Origin: Tupaia tana
Lineage: Eukaryota > Chordata > Mammalia > Scandentia > Tupaiidae
Direction of reading: 5' to 3'
Assembly: GCA_026018925.1 (NCBI GenBank)
Contig: JAKSZU010000018.1
Span: forward strand, 30,194,452 to 30,258,451
Length of the DNA stretch: 64,000 nt
Shown: positions 1 through 12,605 of the stretch, piece by piece
How positions within the stretch are numbered: position 1 is the stretch's first letter
Layout: each line of letters starts with the position of its first letter
Notes under the pieces: generated by a model
The model's database searches: none
The model's input: only the letters and a program-made list of their open reading frames with translations
Told to the model about the DNA's origin: nothing
Made by a program: the position numbers and the translations under genes

Positions 1-990
1 GGAGCTAACAGGATTCTCTTTCCAGAACATTCCTGTGGACCAAATGGTTCTAAAGCCACTGTTCAGTAAGCCCTAACCAGAAATCAGGCCACTCTGACAT
101 TTAATCCTTACATTGAGATAATCTCCACTTTAAAATGAGGAAATAGTGGCTCAGAGAGGTCGACCTACTTATTCAGACCACACAGCCGGGAAGTGGTGAA
201 GTGGGCTCTGAGAGAGGATTGCCTGAAACCAAAATCTACGCACTTGGTCCAGGCCGCCTTCAGAACCCTCTCTTCACCCAGGGCACCAGCAGGCAAGCAC
301 GGTCCTGACTCCAGTGCCAAATGACTCAAATTTTGTCTTTGAACATCAGACAGCACTCCCTCAGCAACAGCCAGTGGGACTAACTGTGGTCATTAATTAC
401 AAGTCACCTAGGGCCGCCCTCGCCGCCCTCCGTCCTCATAAACACCACCACACCTTCGAAACTGCAGAATCTGCCATCGCCCTGCAGAGGCAGGCATGAA
501 GTACCGACATCCACTCCAGCTTGCTGGGAAAGTGCTGGGCAAGACCCACCTCATCCCTGATAACCAAGGGCTGGAACATCAGAGGAGCAGATTTCAGCCT
601 GACCTCAGGAGGCACTTCCAAAGGTTCAGAGCTAGCCACAGCAAGGGGAGTCTTAGGGATAGCAAAAGCCAGTCATTGGCACTAGGCAAGTCAAGAGAGA
701 TGGTTTCTGGTAGGGCAGTCTGGGCCAGTGCTGCTCACGGTGCATGAGCCCCACAGGGAGGTTGATCTGGGGTGCATCCGCAGTTATGTACGCCAGACAA
801 CAAACGTGGGGTATTTGCGATTGTTTTATTTTTCCTACGTTGTCTTGTTCTTAATCTATTTATTGAACTTTCCCTGTTGGATATACATTTTGCTCACACC
901 CAGTTCTCTGGGTTCCAATCTAATCCACAACCTCAGCTGTTGGACCGGACCTCCCTTATTGCCAAAGCATACAAAGGAAACCAGAGCCAG
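1..990. other. 3' flank of gene A (array unit A)
   Basis: No gene seen. An old MIR-like stretch lies near 125-215. Bases about 60-870 align in order with 2930-3780 and 13300-14060, the 3' flanks of genes B and C. The part corresponding to 4360-4610 and 14320-14600 is absent here. Confidence 0.6.
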
Positions 991-1006
991 AATCAGGTCA
1001 ACAACT

Positions 1007-1012
1007 TTTATT
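1007..1012 (-). other. Polyadenylation signal of gene A
   Basis: AATAAA on the minus strand, 121 bp past the stop codon. The surrounding 3' UTR matches the same position in genes B and C. Confidence 0.85.
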
Positions 1013-1132
1013 GTCATTCACATGTATCATAGAAAAAGGAATGTAGCAAAATGGTAAAGAGCGTATGAAAAAAAAAATATCCAGGCTTGCACACATGGTT
1101 CTATTTACATCTGGGAGCAGGGCTGTCCCTCA

Positions 1133-2273
<1,141 letters not shown>

Positions 2274-2367
2274 TGCGAGACGAGGTGAGGTCGGAGATCC
2301 AAAGCAACACGCGAAGAAGCACTCGGACTGTGGGAGGCGTGTCGCAGCCTGGGACCCGCCAGCTCCC

Positions 2368-2373
2368 TTTATA
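2368..2373 (-). promoter_or_regulatory. TATA box of MT1-like gene A
   Basis: TATAAA on the minus strand lies 95 bp upstream of the ATG, placing transcription start near 2340. It is followed upstream by GC boxes, as in other MT promoters. Confidence 0.85.
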
Positions 2374-2385
2374 CTCTGAGGCGGC

Positions 2386-2521
2386 GGCCCGGGCGCAAAG
2401 GCTCCGCCCCGGCCCTTGCACCCGCCCCGCTGAGTCCGAGCCGCCAGCGTCCTTGGCTGGGCCGAGCGCAGCGGGCGGGACGGGTGCACTGGTTCCGGAG
2501 AGAGTGTGGCTCCGTGCGCAC
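2386..2521 (-). promoter_or_regulatory. Metal-response element cluster of gene A
   Basis: Matches to the MTF-1 core TGCRCNC occur at 2391-2397 (minus; extended site 2386-2397 reads TGCGCCCGGGCC), 2417-2423 (plus), 2459-2470 (minus, perfect 12-mer TGCGCTCGGCCC) and 2515-2521 (plus). They lie 15 to 150 bp upstream of the TATA box. MTF-1 binding to such arrays gives zinc and cadmium induction. TGAGTCC at 2431-2437 occupies the place of an AP-1 site present in gene B. Confidence 0.82.
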
Positions 2522-3769
2522 CGCGGGCGCCGCCCCTTTGGTGACCCGTAGCTTGGGAGGGGTTGCTCTGCAGTACGCGGCGTCCCTAATACGCTGCTGC
2601 CTCTTCCCGAATTTCCCGAGGTTGCTGTCGTCTCCGGCCTCGGGTGTTCCGGGAACCCACCCTGGGGGATTACTCCCATCCCCAGCCCCCGCGCCTTGTC
2701 TTCAGTTTTGCTTCTCCCGGAGTCCGTGTGCAAACGCCGCCTTCTGCTCACGTCCCCAGATCAGCACGACCCGGGGAAAGCCTCGAGGGAGTTGAGTGCA
2801 GAGGACCTGATAGGGATGTGACCTTTGTCGCTCCCAATCGCCTGCCTTTGTCCCCACTCCGATCATTAAGTCACGTCCCTCATGTGCACAGGTCCACGGT
2901 GAACAGGGGTCTGCCTCTCCTTTCCATTCTCCAGGCCCTAGTCAGGGACCAGGCCATGCTCTCATTCAGTCCCTACATTGAGATACAATCTCATTTCTGC
3001 AAATGAGGAACTGGAGGCTCAGAGAATTTGAGCAACTTGCTCAGGCCACCCAGCAAGCAAGTGAAGTGGGGTGTGAACCAGGACTGTCCAACACTAAAAT
3101 CTGTGTTTGGCAACTTACTCATATGCATGGCAAAACACCAAAGCCCATGCACTTGGCCCAGGACACACTCTGAAATACCTTCACACAAGAAACGGCTGGC
3201 AGGCACCGTCCTGACTGCTAGTCTAAGAGACTCCTCTTACTCTTTGATTGAGCATCAAATAGTATTTCCTCAACAAATAGCGGGAAATACTAATTAATAC
3301 TCAACGTTAATTAGTCAGTCAGTCAGAGCCTCATTCCTTCCTAATGAAAGTACCACACCCTTCAAACTGCACAGGCAGACACAAAACACGGTACTTCCTT
3401 GGGAACCATGGGACCATTACATCTTGCCAGGAAACCACTGGGCAGTCCCTTCAAATCCCTAGTCACTTTGCTGGTCTGAAGTAGGCAAGGCCTAGAATTG
3501 GAAGGCAAATTCAGCCTGACCTTGGAGGAACTTACAAAGACTCAGAACCAATCACAACAGAGGCTCTCAGGAGTAGAGTCCCAACAGTGGCACCAGGCAA
3601 GCCAAGACTGTTAGTTCCCTATGGGGGCAACCAGGCCAGAGTCGCTCAAAGTGTGTGGTCTAGACACTGGGGCAGGCTTGCAAACCATCTGCATGCAATG
3701 CACATCATTGGTGGCCATTATATGCAGAGTTTGTACATCTTTAATTTTCCTGTTATTTCTTTATATATT

Positions 3770-3773
3770 TCTT

Positions 3774-3812
<39 letters not shown>

Positions 3813-4057
3813 TGGAGAGGTTTTCACTATAGGGCGCGTGCGCTCGCCAGACAGACAGAGAGAGACATAGAGACAGAAAGCGAGAAATCACCCCCCAGGG
3901 GGGAATTGTCACGCCGCAATCCCTTCTCCTCCATTCTCCTCTCAGGATCTTGGCACACACACGGCGTGAAGTTTAAAGCCACGGGGTCCGCGACACGAAC
4001 CGCGGTCGACTACGTGGGAGTCCAGCGACATAGCCATTACGCTAACTGCTAGTTCCC
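3770..4057 (-). mobile_element. tRNA SINE, long form
   Basis: T-rich tail at the left, then the CTATAGGGCGCG end motif, and the head (AACTGCTAGTTCCC) at the right. Near consensus, inserted into the 3' flank of gene B. Confidence 0.85.
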
Positions 4058-4097
4058 TATATTTCTTGACGCTTTCCATTAATTTAAAAAAAGGATT

Positions 4098-4345
4098 TGG
4101 GGACCAGCAGGTGGTATGAAGGTTAAGGCCACTGGATCCCACATAGCTTACTTCACAGTTTGAGTCCTGGACCGGCAGGTTGAAAATCACGCTGGGCACA
4201 TGTTGCATGCATGCCCAGGATCCTGAGAGAAAAGTGGAGAAGGGATTGCAGCATGGCCATGCCCTGGGGCAGGGAGAGGGGGGCAATTTTTCACTTCTCT
4301 TCTCTCTCTGTCCAGTAAAGACCTGTACCCCTTAGCAAAAACTTG
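4098..4345 (+). mobile_element. tRNA SINE, older long form
   Basis: Head GGGGACCAGCAGGTGGTATG and B box GTTTGAGTCC. Diverged, ending CCCTTAGCAAAAA. Confidence 0.8.
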
Positions 4346-4864
4346 AACAACAGAAAAAGAATATTGTGTTTTTCTTTGATTTCATTATCTCTTAACTAAT
4401 ATTTATTTACTACTGTCTCAAGCCTTTAATAGGGAGGAAATATAAACGGCTGCTTCACCATGGAGCCTGAGAAGCTGTATGTCGATTGTAGCAACTAGGG
4501 CTTGGACTAGAGTCACTTTTAAGACTAAAATATAAGTGAACTAAAGACCTTAGGTTGGACAGGAAAATTGAGGGAAAATGAGCAGTTGAGAAACTTCTGT
4601 GCCATTGATACTTGCGATAAAAATGGAGGGAATCCTGTGCCTACACTGCACCCCCACTCCCCATGACCTGCTACAATGCTCTGTCATTTACAGAAACGAT
4701 GCCCAGGGAGGTCTCCTGGCTTGCCTGAAGCCAGTTTGTTGGGGGCTCACATTACAGTCCAGAGCCCAGGTGTCTGTGCTCCCAGCAGAAGCCCCCACCC
4801 CAGCCCTGATGGGCACCAACTCCCTTAGATCCAAGCCAGACAACTCCAGATTAAGTTAACAACT

Positions 4865-4870
4865 TTTATT
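4865..4870 (-). other. Polyadenylation signal of gene B
   Basis: AATAAA on the minus strand, 115 bp past the stop, in a 3' UTR closely matching those of genes A and C. Confidence 0.85.
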
Positions 4871-4984
4871 GCCATTCACATATGTCATAGAAAAAGGAAT
4901 GTAGAAAATGCATTAGGGGAAAAACAAAACACCCAGGCTTGTACACGTGGCTCTATTTACATCCGGGAGAGGGCTCTCCTGACA

Positions 4985-6039
<1,055 letters not shown>

Positions 6040-6134
6040 GGCGGGACGAGGTGAGGTCGGAGGTCCAAAGCAACAAGCGACAGGCACTTGAGCTGTAGGA
6101 GGCGTGTGTCGGAACCTCGGACCTGCCAGCCCAC

Positions 6135-6140
6135 TTTATA
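6135..6140 (-). promoter_or_regulatory. TATA box of MT1-like gene B
   Basis: TATAAA on the minus strand, 96 bp upstream of the ATG, matching the spacing in gene A. Confidence 0.85.
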
Positions 6141-6152
6141 GTCCCGGGAGGC

Positions 6153-6289
6153 GGCCCGGGCGCAAAGGCCCCGCCCCGGCCGTTGCACCCGCCCAGCTGA
6201 GTCAGCGCCGTCCCGGGTGCTTGGCGGGGCTGAGCGCAGCGGGCGGGAAGAGCGCACGAGTTCCCCAGAGAGCGCGGCTCCGTGCGCAC
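6153..6289 (-). promoter_or_regulatory. MRE cluster and AP-1/ARE of gene B
   Basis: MRE cores lie at 6158-6164 (minus, within TGCGCCCGGGCC at 6153-6164), 6184-6190 (plus, TGCACCC), 6232-6238 (minus, TGCGCTC) and 6283-6289 (plus, TGCGCAC). TGAGTCA at 6198-6204 is a perfect AP-1 site. Read on the minus strand with its flank it is TGACTCAGC, an antioxidant-response core. GC boxes are interspersed. Confidence 0.82.
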
Positions 6290-7030
6290 CGCGGGAGCCG
6301 CCCCTTTGGTGCCGGGTTGCGCGGGAGGGGAGCTGTGCGCCCAGCGGTACTCGGCGTCCTTGAAGCTCTGCTGACTCTTCCCGACTTTCCAGAGGTGGTT
6401 ACCACCCCTGTCTCCGGCGTTCCAGGAACCTAGCCTAGTATCCTGGCCAATCCCTCAGTCCCAGCCCCCATGCCTGTTCTCAGCTTTGCCTCTCCCGGAG
6501 AACGCGTGCAACCCCGGCCTTCTGCTCACGTCCCCAGATCCACACGACCCAGAGAGAGCAGCGAGCGAGTTGAGTGCAGAGGACTCGCTCTGACTGTGAC
6601 CTTTGCTTCCCCCACACCCACGCATCGCCTGTTGCTATCGTCACTTGTCCTTGGGCCCCGGTTCTCATACACGCAGCGACAAGGCAAATAGGTCTCTGCT
6701 TCCCTTCCATTCTCCAGGCCTGATGGGATGTATGGATGTCCTTGTCAGGGTCCCCTTTTGGTCAGATTTCCCTAGGGCTTCCCACAGCCCAGCCTTCCAC
6801 CACATAAAGCTTACCCCAAGTCATAAGATACCCTGAGGAATCTATCATTTGTATGACATGCAGACCCTGCTTAAATAAAAAAGTAAAAAAAGTTTATTTC
6901 TCTTTCACTTTTCCTCACCATTGCATAGCATTTAGCATTTGCTTTGTTTGATCCCTGTCTTTGAACCTTCCCAATACCACTAAATGGGAAATACTGCTAT
7001 GAATCCATTTTTCTTTTCTTTTCTCTCTCT

Positions 7031-7298
7031 CTTTTTTTTTTTTTTTTTTTTTTTTTGGAGAGGTTTTCCCTATAGGGCACATGTGCTTGCTAGAAAGACA
7101 GAGAGACAGAAAGTAAGAAATTATCCCCCAGAGGAGATGGCCACGCTGTAATCGCTTCTCTCCCATTCTCCTCTCAGGATCTTGGGCACGCACACACACG
7201 CGCCTGGCGTGAGTTTAAGCCACCGGGTCCAGGACTCCAACTGCAGTTGACTACATGGGAGTCCAGTGATATAGCCATTATGCCAACTGCTGGTCCCC
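7031..7298 (-). mobile_element. tRNA SINE, long form
   Basis: Poly-T tail of about 25 bases, TATAGGGCACATG and a right-hand head ending CTGCTGGTCCCC. Confidence 0.82.
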
Positions 7299-7301
7299 AT
7301 T

Positions 7302-7359
7302 TTTCTTTTCTTAAAAATTTGCTGTAGGGAGTGTGCTCTCACCAGGGAGGGAGAGAGGG

Positions 7360-7402
<43 letters not shown>

Positions 7403-7570
7403 AAGTAAGAAAGCTTCCTTCCCAGGGAGGATTGACCACTCTGCAACCTATTCTCCATTCTCCTTTGGGATTTGGGGCACACACTCACACGCATGTTTTC
7501 GAAGTTGGGTCCAGACTCAAACTTCTCAGAGAGTCACGAGGGATCCAGCTGCCTTAATTCTGGTCCACCT
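7302..7570 (-). mobile_element. Diverged tRNA SINE with GA expansion
   Basis: GCTGTAGGGAGTGTGCTCTC at the tail end and GGGATCCAGC near the head. The inner GA tract (7339-7405) is expanded. Confidence 0.55.
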
Positions 7571-7769
7571 TGGCCTAAACTCATTTTTCCAAAGTAAAAA
7601 CTTAGGCACCAGTTTAGCCTACCCAAGGCTATAGAGCCAGAAAGTGATGGTACTGGTCTGAATCCAGTGAGACTCAACTTCCCAAGGAGAAGAAAAGGTC
7701 AAGGATAAAGATTTCTTTGTCCCAAGTATGACTTCGACCTCACCATACTTCTTGAAATAGTTTGCATTT

Positions 7770-7925
7770 GTGCGTTTTTTGTTTGTGGTTATTGCTGTTT
7801 TTCTGTTTGTTTCATTGTGTTGAGGGTCTTGCTATGTTGGGACCCTCTTGTCTCAGCCTCTCCAGTAGCGAGGCTACAGGTGTATGCCACTGTTCCCGGC
7901 TTTTTAGGGTGGGCTAGGAATCAAA
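7770..7925 (-). mobile_element. 7SL-related (Alu/B1-like) SINE
   Basis: Read on the minus strand it contains GTGGCATACACCTGTAGCC followed by GGAGAGGCTGAGACAAGAGG, the 7SL-derived signature of Alu/B1-type elements. Confidence 0.7.
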
Positions 7926-8060
7926 TCTGGGTCTGCATGGGAGGCTTTAGCCTACCTGCAAACAGTGTCCACTGCAGTTTACAGTAGATGGGCTTTGAAC
8001 TCTGTTAAACAGAGACAAGCCTCAAGCTTAATTCTGGAAAGTTTAAAAAAAATGATGGAG

Positions 8061-9533
8061 GGAACCAGCAGTTAGCGTAATGGCTATGTCGCTGGACTCC
8101 CACGTAGTCGACCGCGGTTCGCGTCCCGGACCCGGTGGCTTAAAACTCACGCCGGGTGCGTGTGCGTGCGTGCCCAAGATCCCGAGAGGAGAATGGTGCC
8201 GGGGGCCAGCCTCGGCGGGGGTGGGTTGACTCGACGGAGGCGGCGAAGGAAAGGAAGACTGAGGTCTCGGTGCCTTTTCATGCACGTCCTCTCAGCCGGA
8301 CACTTCCCAGAGATCGCTCTCTGAGGAGTGACAACTGCTAGGAATCATCGTGCCTTTTTATTGAAAATGTGATACATGCAAGTGAATGGGAGAGGGGCTA
8401 CATGTTCTAATTATCAATTCATAAAGTTTTAACAATAGAGATCAAAGGTTCTATTCAGGGTTTGATAAAGGGCAGGACTATTAATCATCGATACAATTCA
8501 ACAATTATTTGATTGATGTAAGCAAGCTTTTGGGAACTTCTGTTCTGGGAGTGTAGTTTCGGAGAACAGCTCCAGCAGGCAGAGTTAATTATCAGCCAGT
8601 ACTTGGCGGCAGCAATCTTGCAGTTACTGGTTGTGATTCTATAAAGGAAAATCTCAAGTACAGACATTAGTTCTTATAAATCTCAATAAAGAATGATATT
8701 TATATAATTTTATAGAGATCTAAAGTTTATTTAAAGGAATCCTAATATATTTACCTATCCTGAAAGGGTGAAGTTAGTGTTCACTTGATGAGGGCGGGGA
8801 CACAGGTTTTTCAACTGGTGGTGAAGTAACTAATGAGTTAACGAAAAACTTTGTGGCACACCTAGGCATTGTATTGTGCTTGTGTTGCCACCATCATGTA
8901 CTTTGTCAGAACATAAGCTACAGTGAGGCGGGGGTGTCCTGGGTCAGTTTCTGCGTAAGAGATGATTTTTAAGTTTAAATGTGTTTTGAAAGGAAGGCCT
9001 TCCAGAGATCAAGAAGAACTTTAGCACACCCTTTATTGTGTCCAATGAAGCGCTGTAATTAACAGTAAGTGATTAGAGTAAAGGGAGCGGTCGGGGGATT
9101 TTGGGGAAATCTTACTACAAAGATGTATGAAAAAATTATATTAATTCTTTTATAGTAATATATCGGGGAGTCAGAGGGGGGTCACTTCCCAGCAAGGCTA
9201 CTACATTTCCCGGAGCGGATAGCAAACGGCCTTGCCAATATGCTAATTGATCCAAGCTTGTTCCAGGGTTGGGGGGCGTACAGTAGTGGCCTTGCCAGCA
9301 TACTGAACCAACCGGAAGCGATGCTCAAAGATCAAAGGGCTCAGACGGGTCCTGGAGCCCCACTGGGTTGGACTCCTCCAGAATGGAGGAGAAGGGATTG
9401 CGGCGTGACCATCCCCCCTGGGGGGTGATTTCTCGCTTTCTATCTCTCTGTCTCTCTCTGTCTGTCTGGCGAGCGCACGCGCCCTATAGTGAAAAATCTC
9501 TCCAAAAAAAAAAAAAAAAAAAAAGACCTAAGG
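8061..9533 (+). mobile_element. tRNA SINE split by a solo LTR
   Basis: Left part 8061-8196 and right part 9381-9533 join into one near-consensus copy. The SINE's own duplication AAAAAAATGATGGAG lies on both sides (about 8046-8060 and 9536-9550). Confidence 0.88.
8197..9380 (-). mobile_element. Solo LTR of a class II-like endogenous retrovirus
   Basis: The 1184-bp block begins TG and ends CA, and is flanked by the 6-bp duplication GAATGG (8191-8196 and 9381-9386). It splits a tRNA SINE exactly. Six-base duplications are usual for class II (betaretrovirus-like) elements. An AATAAA on the minus strand near 8356 suggests minus orientation with a short R-U5 at the left end. No internal coding region remains. 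Confidence 0.72.
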
Positions 9534-9571
9534 AAAAAAAAATGATGGAGGCCCAATTGGTGACATGGTGG

Positions 9572-9757
9572 GGTTTTTTTAAAAATTATTTATTTATTTA
9601 TCCACTCATTTATTTTTTAATTTGACCAGAGAGAAACACACAGAGAGAGAGAGGGGGGAAATGAGAAAGCAAGCCACCAGGTCTGGGACTCGAACCGTGG
9701 TGGGCCATGTGGGAGTGTCCAGTGCCTTAACCACCACGCCACCTGCTGACCCCCCTT
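9572..9757 (-). mobile_element. tRNA SINE, short form, nested
   Basis: Tail ATTTATTTATTTA, then TTTGACCAGAGAG, with the head ending CACCTGCTGACCCC. It lies inside the SINE spanning 9551-10320. Confidence 0.78.
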
Positions 9758-9799
9758 TTTTTAAAAAAATATTTATTTATTTATTTATCCATTCATTTT

Positions 9800-10065
9800 T
9801 TTGGGGGGTGGGGCAGAGGTTTTCGCTATAGGGCGCGTGCGTTCGCCAGACAGACAGAGAGAGACATAAAGACAGAAAGCGAGAAATCACCCCCCAGGGG
9901 GGATGGTCACGCCGCAATCCCTTCTCCTCCATTCTCCTCTCGGGATCTTGGGCACGCACGCACACGCGCCCAGCGTGAGTTTTAAGCCACTGCGTCCAGG
10001 ACACGAACCACGGTCGACTATGTGAGAGTCCAGCAACATAGCCATTACGCTAACTGCTGGTTCCC
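9800..10065 (-). mobile_element. tRNA SINE, long form, nested
   Basis: CGCTATAGGGCGCGTGCG at the tail end and AACTGCTGGTTCCC at the head. Near consensus, so a late arrival in this nest. Confidence 0.85.
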
Positions 10066-10429
10066 ATCCACTCATTTACTTTTTAATTGGTGACATGGTG
10101 TTTAAAGCCACTGGATCCCACATGGCTAATTGTGTGGTTTGAGTCCCAGACCTTGCAGCTTGAGAAATATTCTGGGTGCCCAAAATCCCAAAAGGAGAAA
10201 TGGAGGAGAAGGGATGGCAGTATGACCATTCCCCATGGGGGGGGGGGTGTTCCTTTCTCATTTTCCCTCTCTTTCTCTCCCTGAAAATTGCATACACCAT
10301 CTACCAAGTTTAAAAAAAAAAAAGCAATAGAGAAAAGAAATATGTATATAGTACATTGTAGAACAATCTAATGTTGGAAATCAGATTGCTGCTTAATTTC
10401 CAGAGACGAAGTTTACTTTTCATTCAAAT

Positions 10430-10870
10430 ACATGTGATGGTTTCTTTCACATGTCAGCTTGGCTAGGCTTTATTTCCAGCACCTTAGTCAAATGCCAGTC
10501 TCGAAGTTGCTGTGAAGTTACAGATGTGATTAAAATTTAAATCAATAGACTCTGAGTAAAGCAGATTACTGTCCACAGTATCAGTGGGCTTTATTCAATT
10601 AGTGAAGGCCTTAGAAGGCTGAGGGTCTTCCCCAAAGGAAGGAATTTTGCTTTCTGTGTGTCTTCAGACTCAAGACTGCAACATTATCTCCTTCTGGAAT
10701 TTCCAGCCAGCCAAATCTCCCATCATCAAATGGGACCAAATAACTTGCCAGACCAAATAACTTGTCAGACCAAATAGCTGTATGAGCCAGTTCCTAAAAT
10801 CTCTCTTTCTGTTACCTGTCTCCATAACCGTATCCTCTGCTGGTCTTCACGTCTTAGCTGCAATCAGAAG
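10430..10870 (+). mobile_element. Ancient mammalian interspersed repeat, family not named
   Basis: Opens with ATGGTTTCTTTCACATGTCA and has a run of related ACCAAATAACTTG blocks near 10735-10785. It resembles a common old mammalian repeat whose usual end motif (GGTTCTGTTTCTCTGG) appears at about 12220-12240, so the element may once have been continuous. A SINE at 10884 follows it. Confidence 0.4.
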
Positions 10871-10883
10871 AATGTGTCTACCA

Positions 10884-11145
10884 GGGACCAGCAGTTAGCG
10901 TAATGGCAATGTTGCTGGACTCCCACGTAGTCGACTGCGGTTCGTATCCCGGACCTGGTGGCTTAAAACTCACGCTGGGCGCGTGTGCATGCGTGCCCAA
11001 GATCCCGAGAGGAGAATGGAGGAGAAGGGATTGCAGCATGGCCATCCCCCCTCGGGGGTGATTTCTCGCTTTCTGTCTCTCTGTCTCTTTCTGTCTGTCT
11101 GGCGAGTGCACGTGCCCTATAGCGAAAACCTCTCCAAAAAAAAAA
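10884..11145 (+). mobile_element. tRNA SINE, long form
   Basis: Full-length copy flanked by GAAGAATGTGTCTACCAG and its one-base variant just after the poly-A. Confidence 0.87.
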
Positions 11146-11159
11146 AAAGAAGAATGTAT

Positions 11160-11600
11160 CTACCAGGAGACACAGCAATGTTGTATTCCACTGGGCTGGG
11201 CTCTAAGGCTATCTGTGGCCACTTACTGCTCCTTATGCCTCTGAATCAACAGGTAAAGAAAGGAGTTGCTTTACTGGATGGGGTGGTTGGTCGTGATTGC
11301 CAAGGGGAGCTGGACCGCTGCTGCACAATGGAGATAAGGAAGAGGATGCTGGAGTACAGGAATTCCCTTAGGATGTTTCTCACTTTGTCCTATGACTGAA
11401 ATCAATGGAAAACCTTTACCAACTCATTTCTAGCAGGACTTCTTAATGACCCAGACCCTTCACGAATAAGGTTTGGTTCACTCCATCAGATAAAGAACCA
11501 TGAACAGTTGATTCGCTGAGGGCAAAGCGATAATGGGAATTGCAAGTTATAAATACCAGCTACGACCACATGACCTGTTACGGACCCAGAAAGGAGGGAT
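11160..11600 (+). mobile_element. Old ERVL-type endogenous retrovirus internal remnant
   Basis: Non-coding, decayed sequence resembling internal regions of ERVL/ERV3-16-type elements as I remember them, with stops throughout. Family assignment is from memory and needs a repeat library. Confidence 0.45.
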
Positions 11601-11949
11601 GCAATTGTTTCTTTGTTTATTTTTTTCTGTGTGTGCATGTGTCAGATGTTTTTGTTTTCTTCCTGTTATTCTCTTAGTCCCCGTACATATCAGAGGGTAT
11701 ATTACTGTTACATCACTGTATTTAAGCATTGCTAACTTTCTATCACAATACCTAAATGACAGGCTGTCAAGGAGAAGAGTGAATACCACCCAAGGACTTT
11801 ACAAACTTTTCTGGGAAACAGTGTATTTCCAGTCATAGGATGGCTGCATCACGTTATCTGCACATACAATCTTGCTTTACCTTTATCTGGACATTAGCAT
11901 GATTTATGGAGATGTATGTATGTGCTGAGTTGATAAGAAATGGACTGTG

Positions 11950-12205
11950 AGGGCCAACCAGGTGAAATGGTTAAGACTATTGGATCCCATAAGGCTGATG
12001 ACACAGTTAGAGTCTGGGACCCCATAGCTTGAAAAACAAGCCAGACACATGAGCACGGATGCCCCAAATCCTGAGAAGAGACTGAAGGAGAAGGGATTGT
12101 GGCACGGTCAGCTCCTCCAGATGGTGCTTTCTCACTTTCCCCCTCTCCCTCTCTCTCTCTGGCAAGTGCATGCACCCTGTAGCAAAACAAACAAATAAAT
12201 CTTTC
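11950..12205 (+). mobile_element. tRNA SINE, older long form
   Basis: Head GGGCCAACCAGGTG, ending CCCTGTAGCAAAACAAAC. Confidence 0.75.
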
Positions 12206-12429
12206 TCTGTCTATCCTGTTGGTTCTGTTTCTCTGGGGGAACTGTGAGTAGTACAAACATATGTGAGACAATGCAAATGGCTTAAAAGAAAAACGTGAAG
12301 TAAAATACTCGTGTAGGTGATGAGGCTGATAAAAGATACACAACTCGGCCCAAAGGCCTGGCCTGTTTGTCTGGAGGTAGAAAAATGTCCCTATGTTATG
12401 AATAAAAAAATAACAAAATACTAGCTAAT

Positions 12430-12605
12430 ACTGTAGATTACTTGACACCTGGCGGGTGCCATTCTAAGCTATTTTCATGTATTAACTATTTAGTTCCACC
12501 AGCCAGCTGCTATTATTCTGCCCATTTCATAGTAGCGGAGACTGAGCCACAGAGAGGTTAAGTCACCCAGGTATAAGTGACTATAGCTAGGATTTGCACT
12601 GGTGC
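12430..12605 (+). repeat. MIR element
   Basis: CCACAGAGAGGTTAAGTCACCC core after an ATTTCATAG motif. Confidence 0.7.

Larger units (their letters stand above)
2560..4845. other. Spacer between genes A and B
   Basis: No gene. About 2700-2930 is the distal promoter of A and matches 6480-6730 upstream of B. About 2930-4850 is the 3' flank of B and matches 13300-15020. Two tRNA SINEs at 3770-4057 and 4098-4345 interrupt it. Confidence 0.7.
9551..10320 (+). mobile_element. Older tRNA SINE split by later SINE insertions
   Basis: The head (GGCCCAATTGGTGACATGG) at 9550-9570 continues at 10101-10320. AATTGGTGACATGGTG is duplicated at 9555-9570 and 10085-10100. Confidence 0.75.

Noticed and set aside
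3770..4057. tRNA gene from the A/B-box motif in this and other SINE heads
   Set aside because: The heads cannot form a full cloverleaf with normal stems and belong to about seventy dispersed copies with tails and target duplications.
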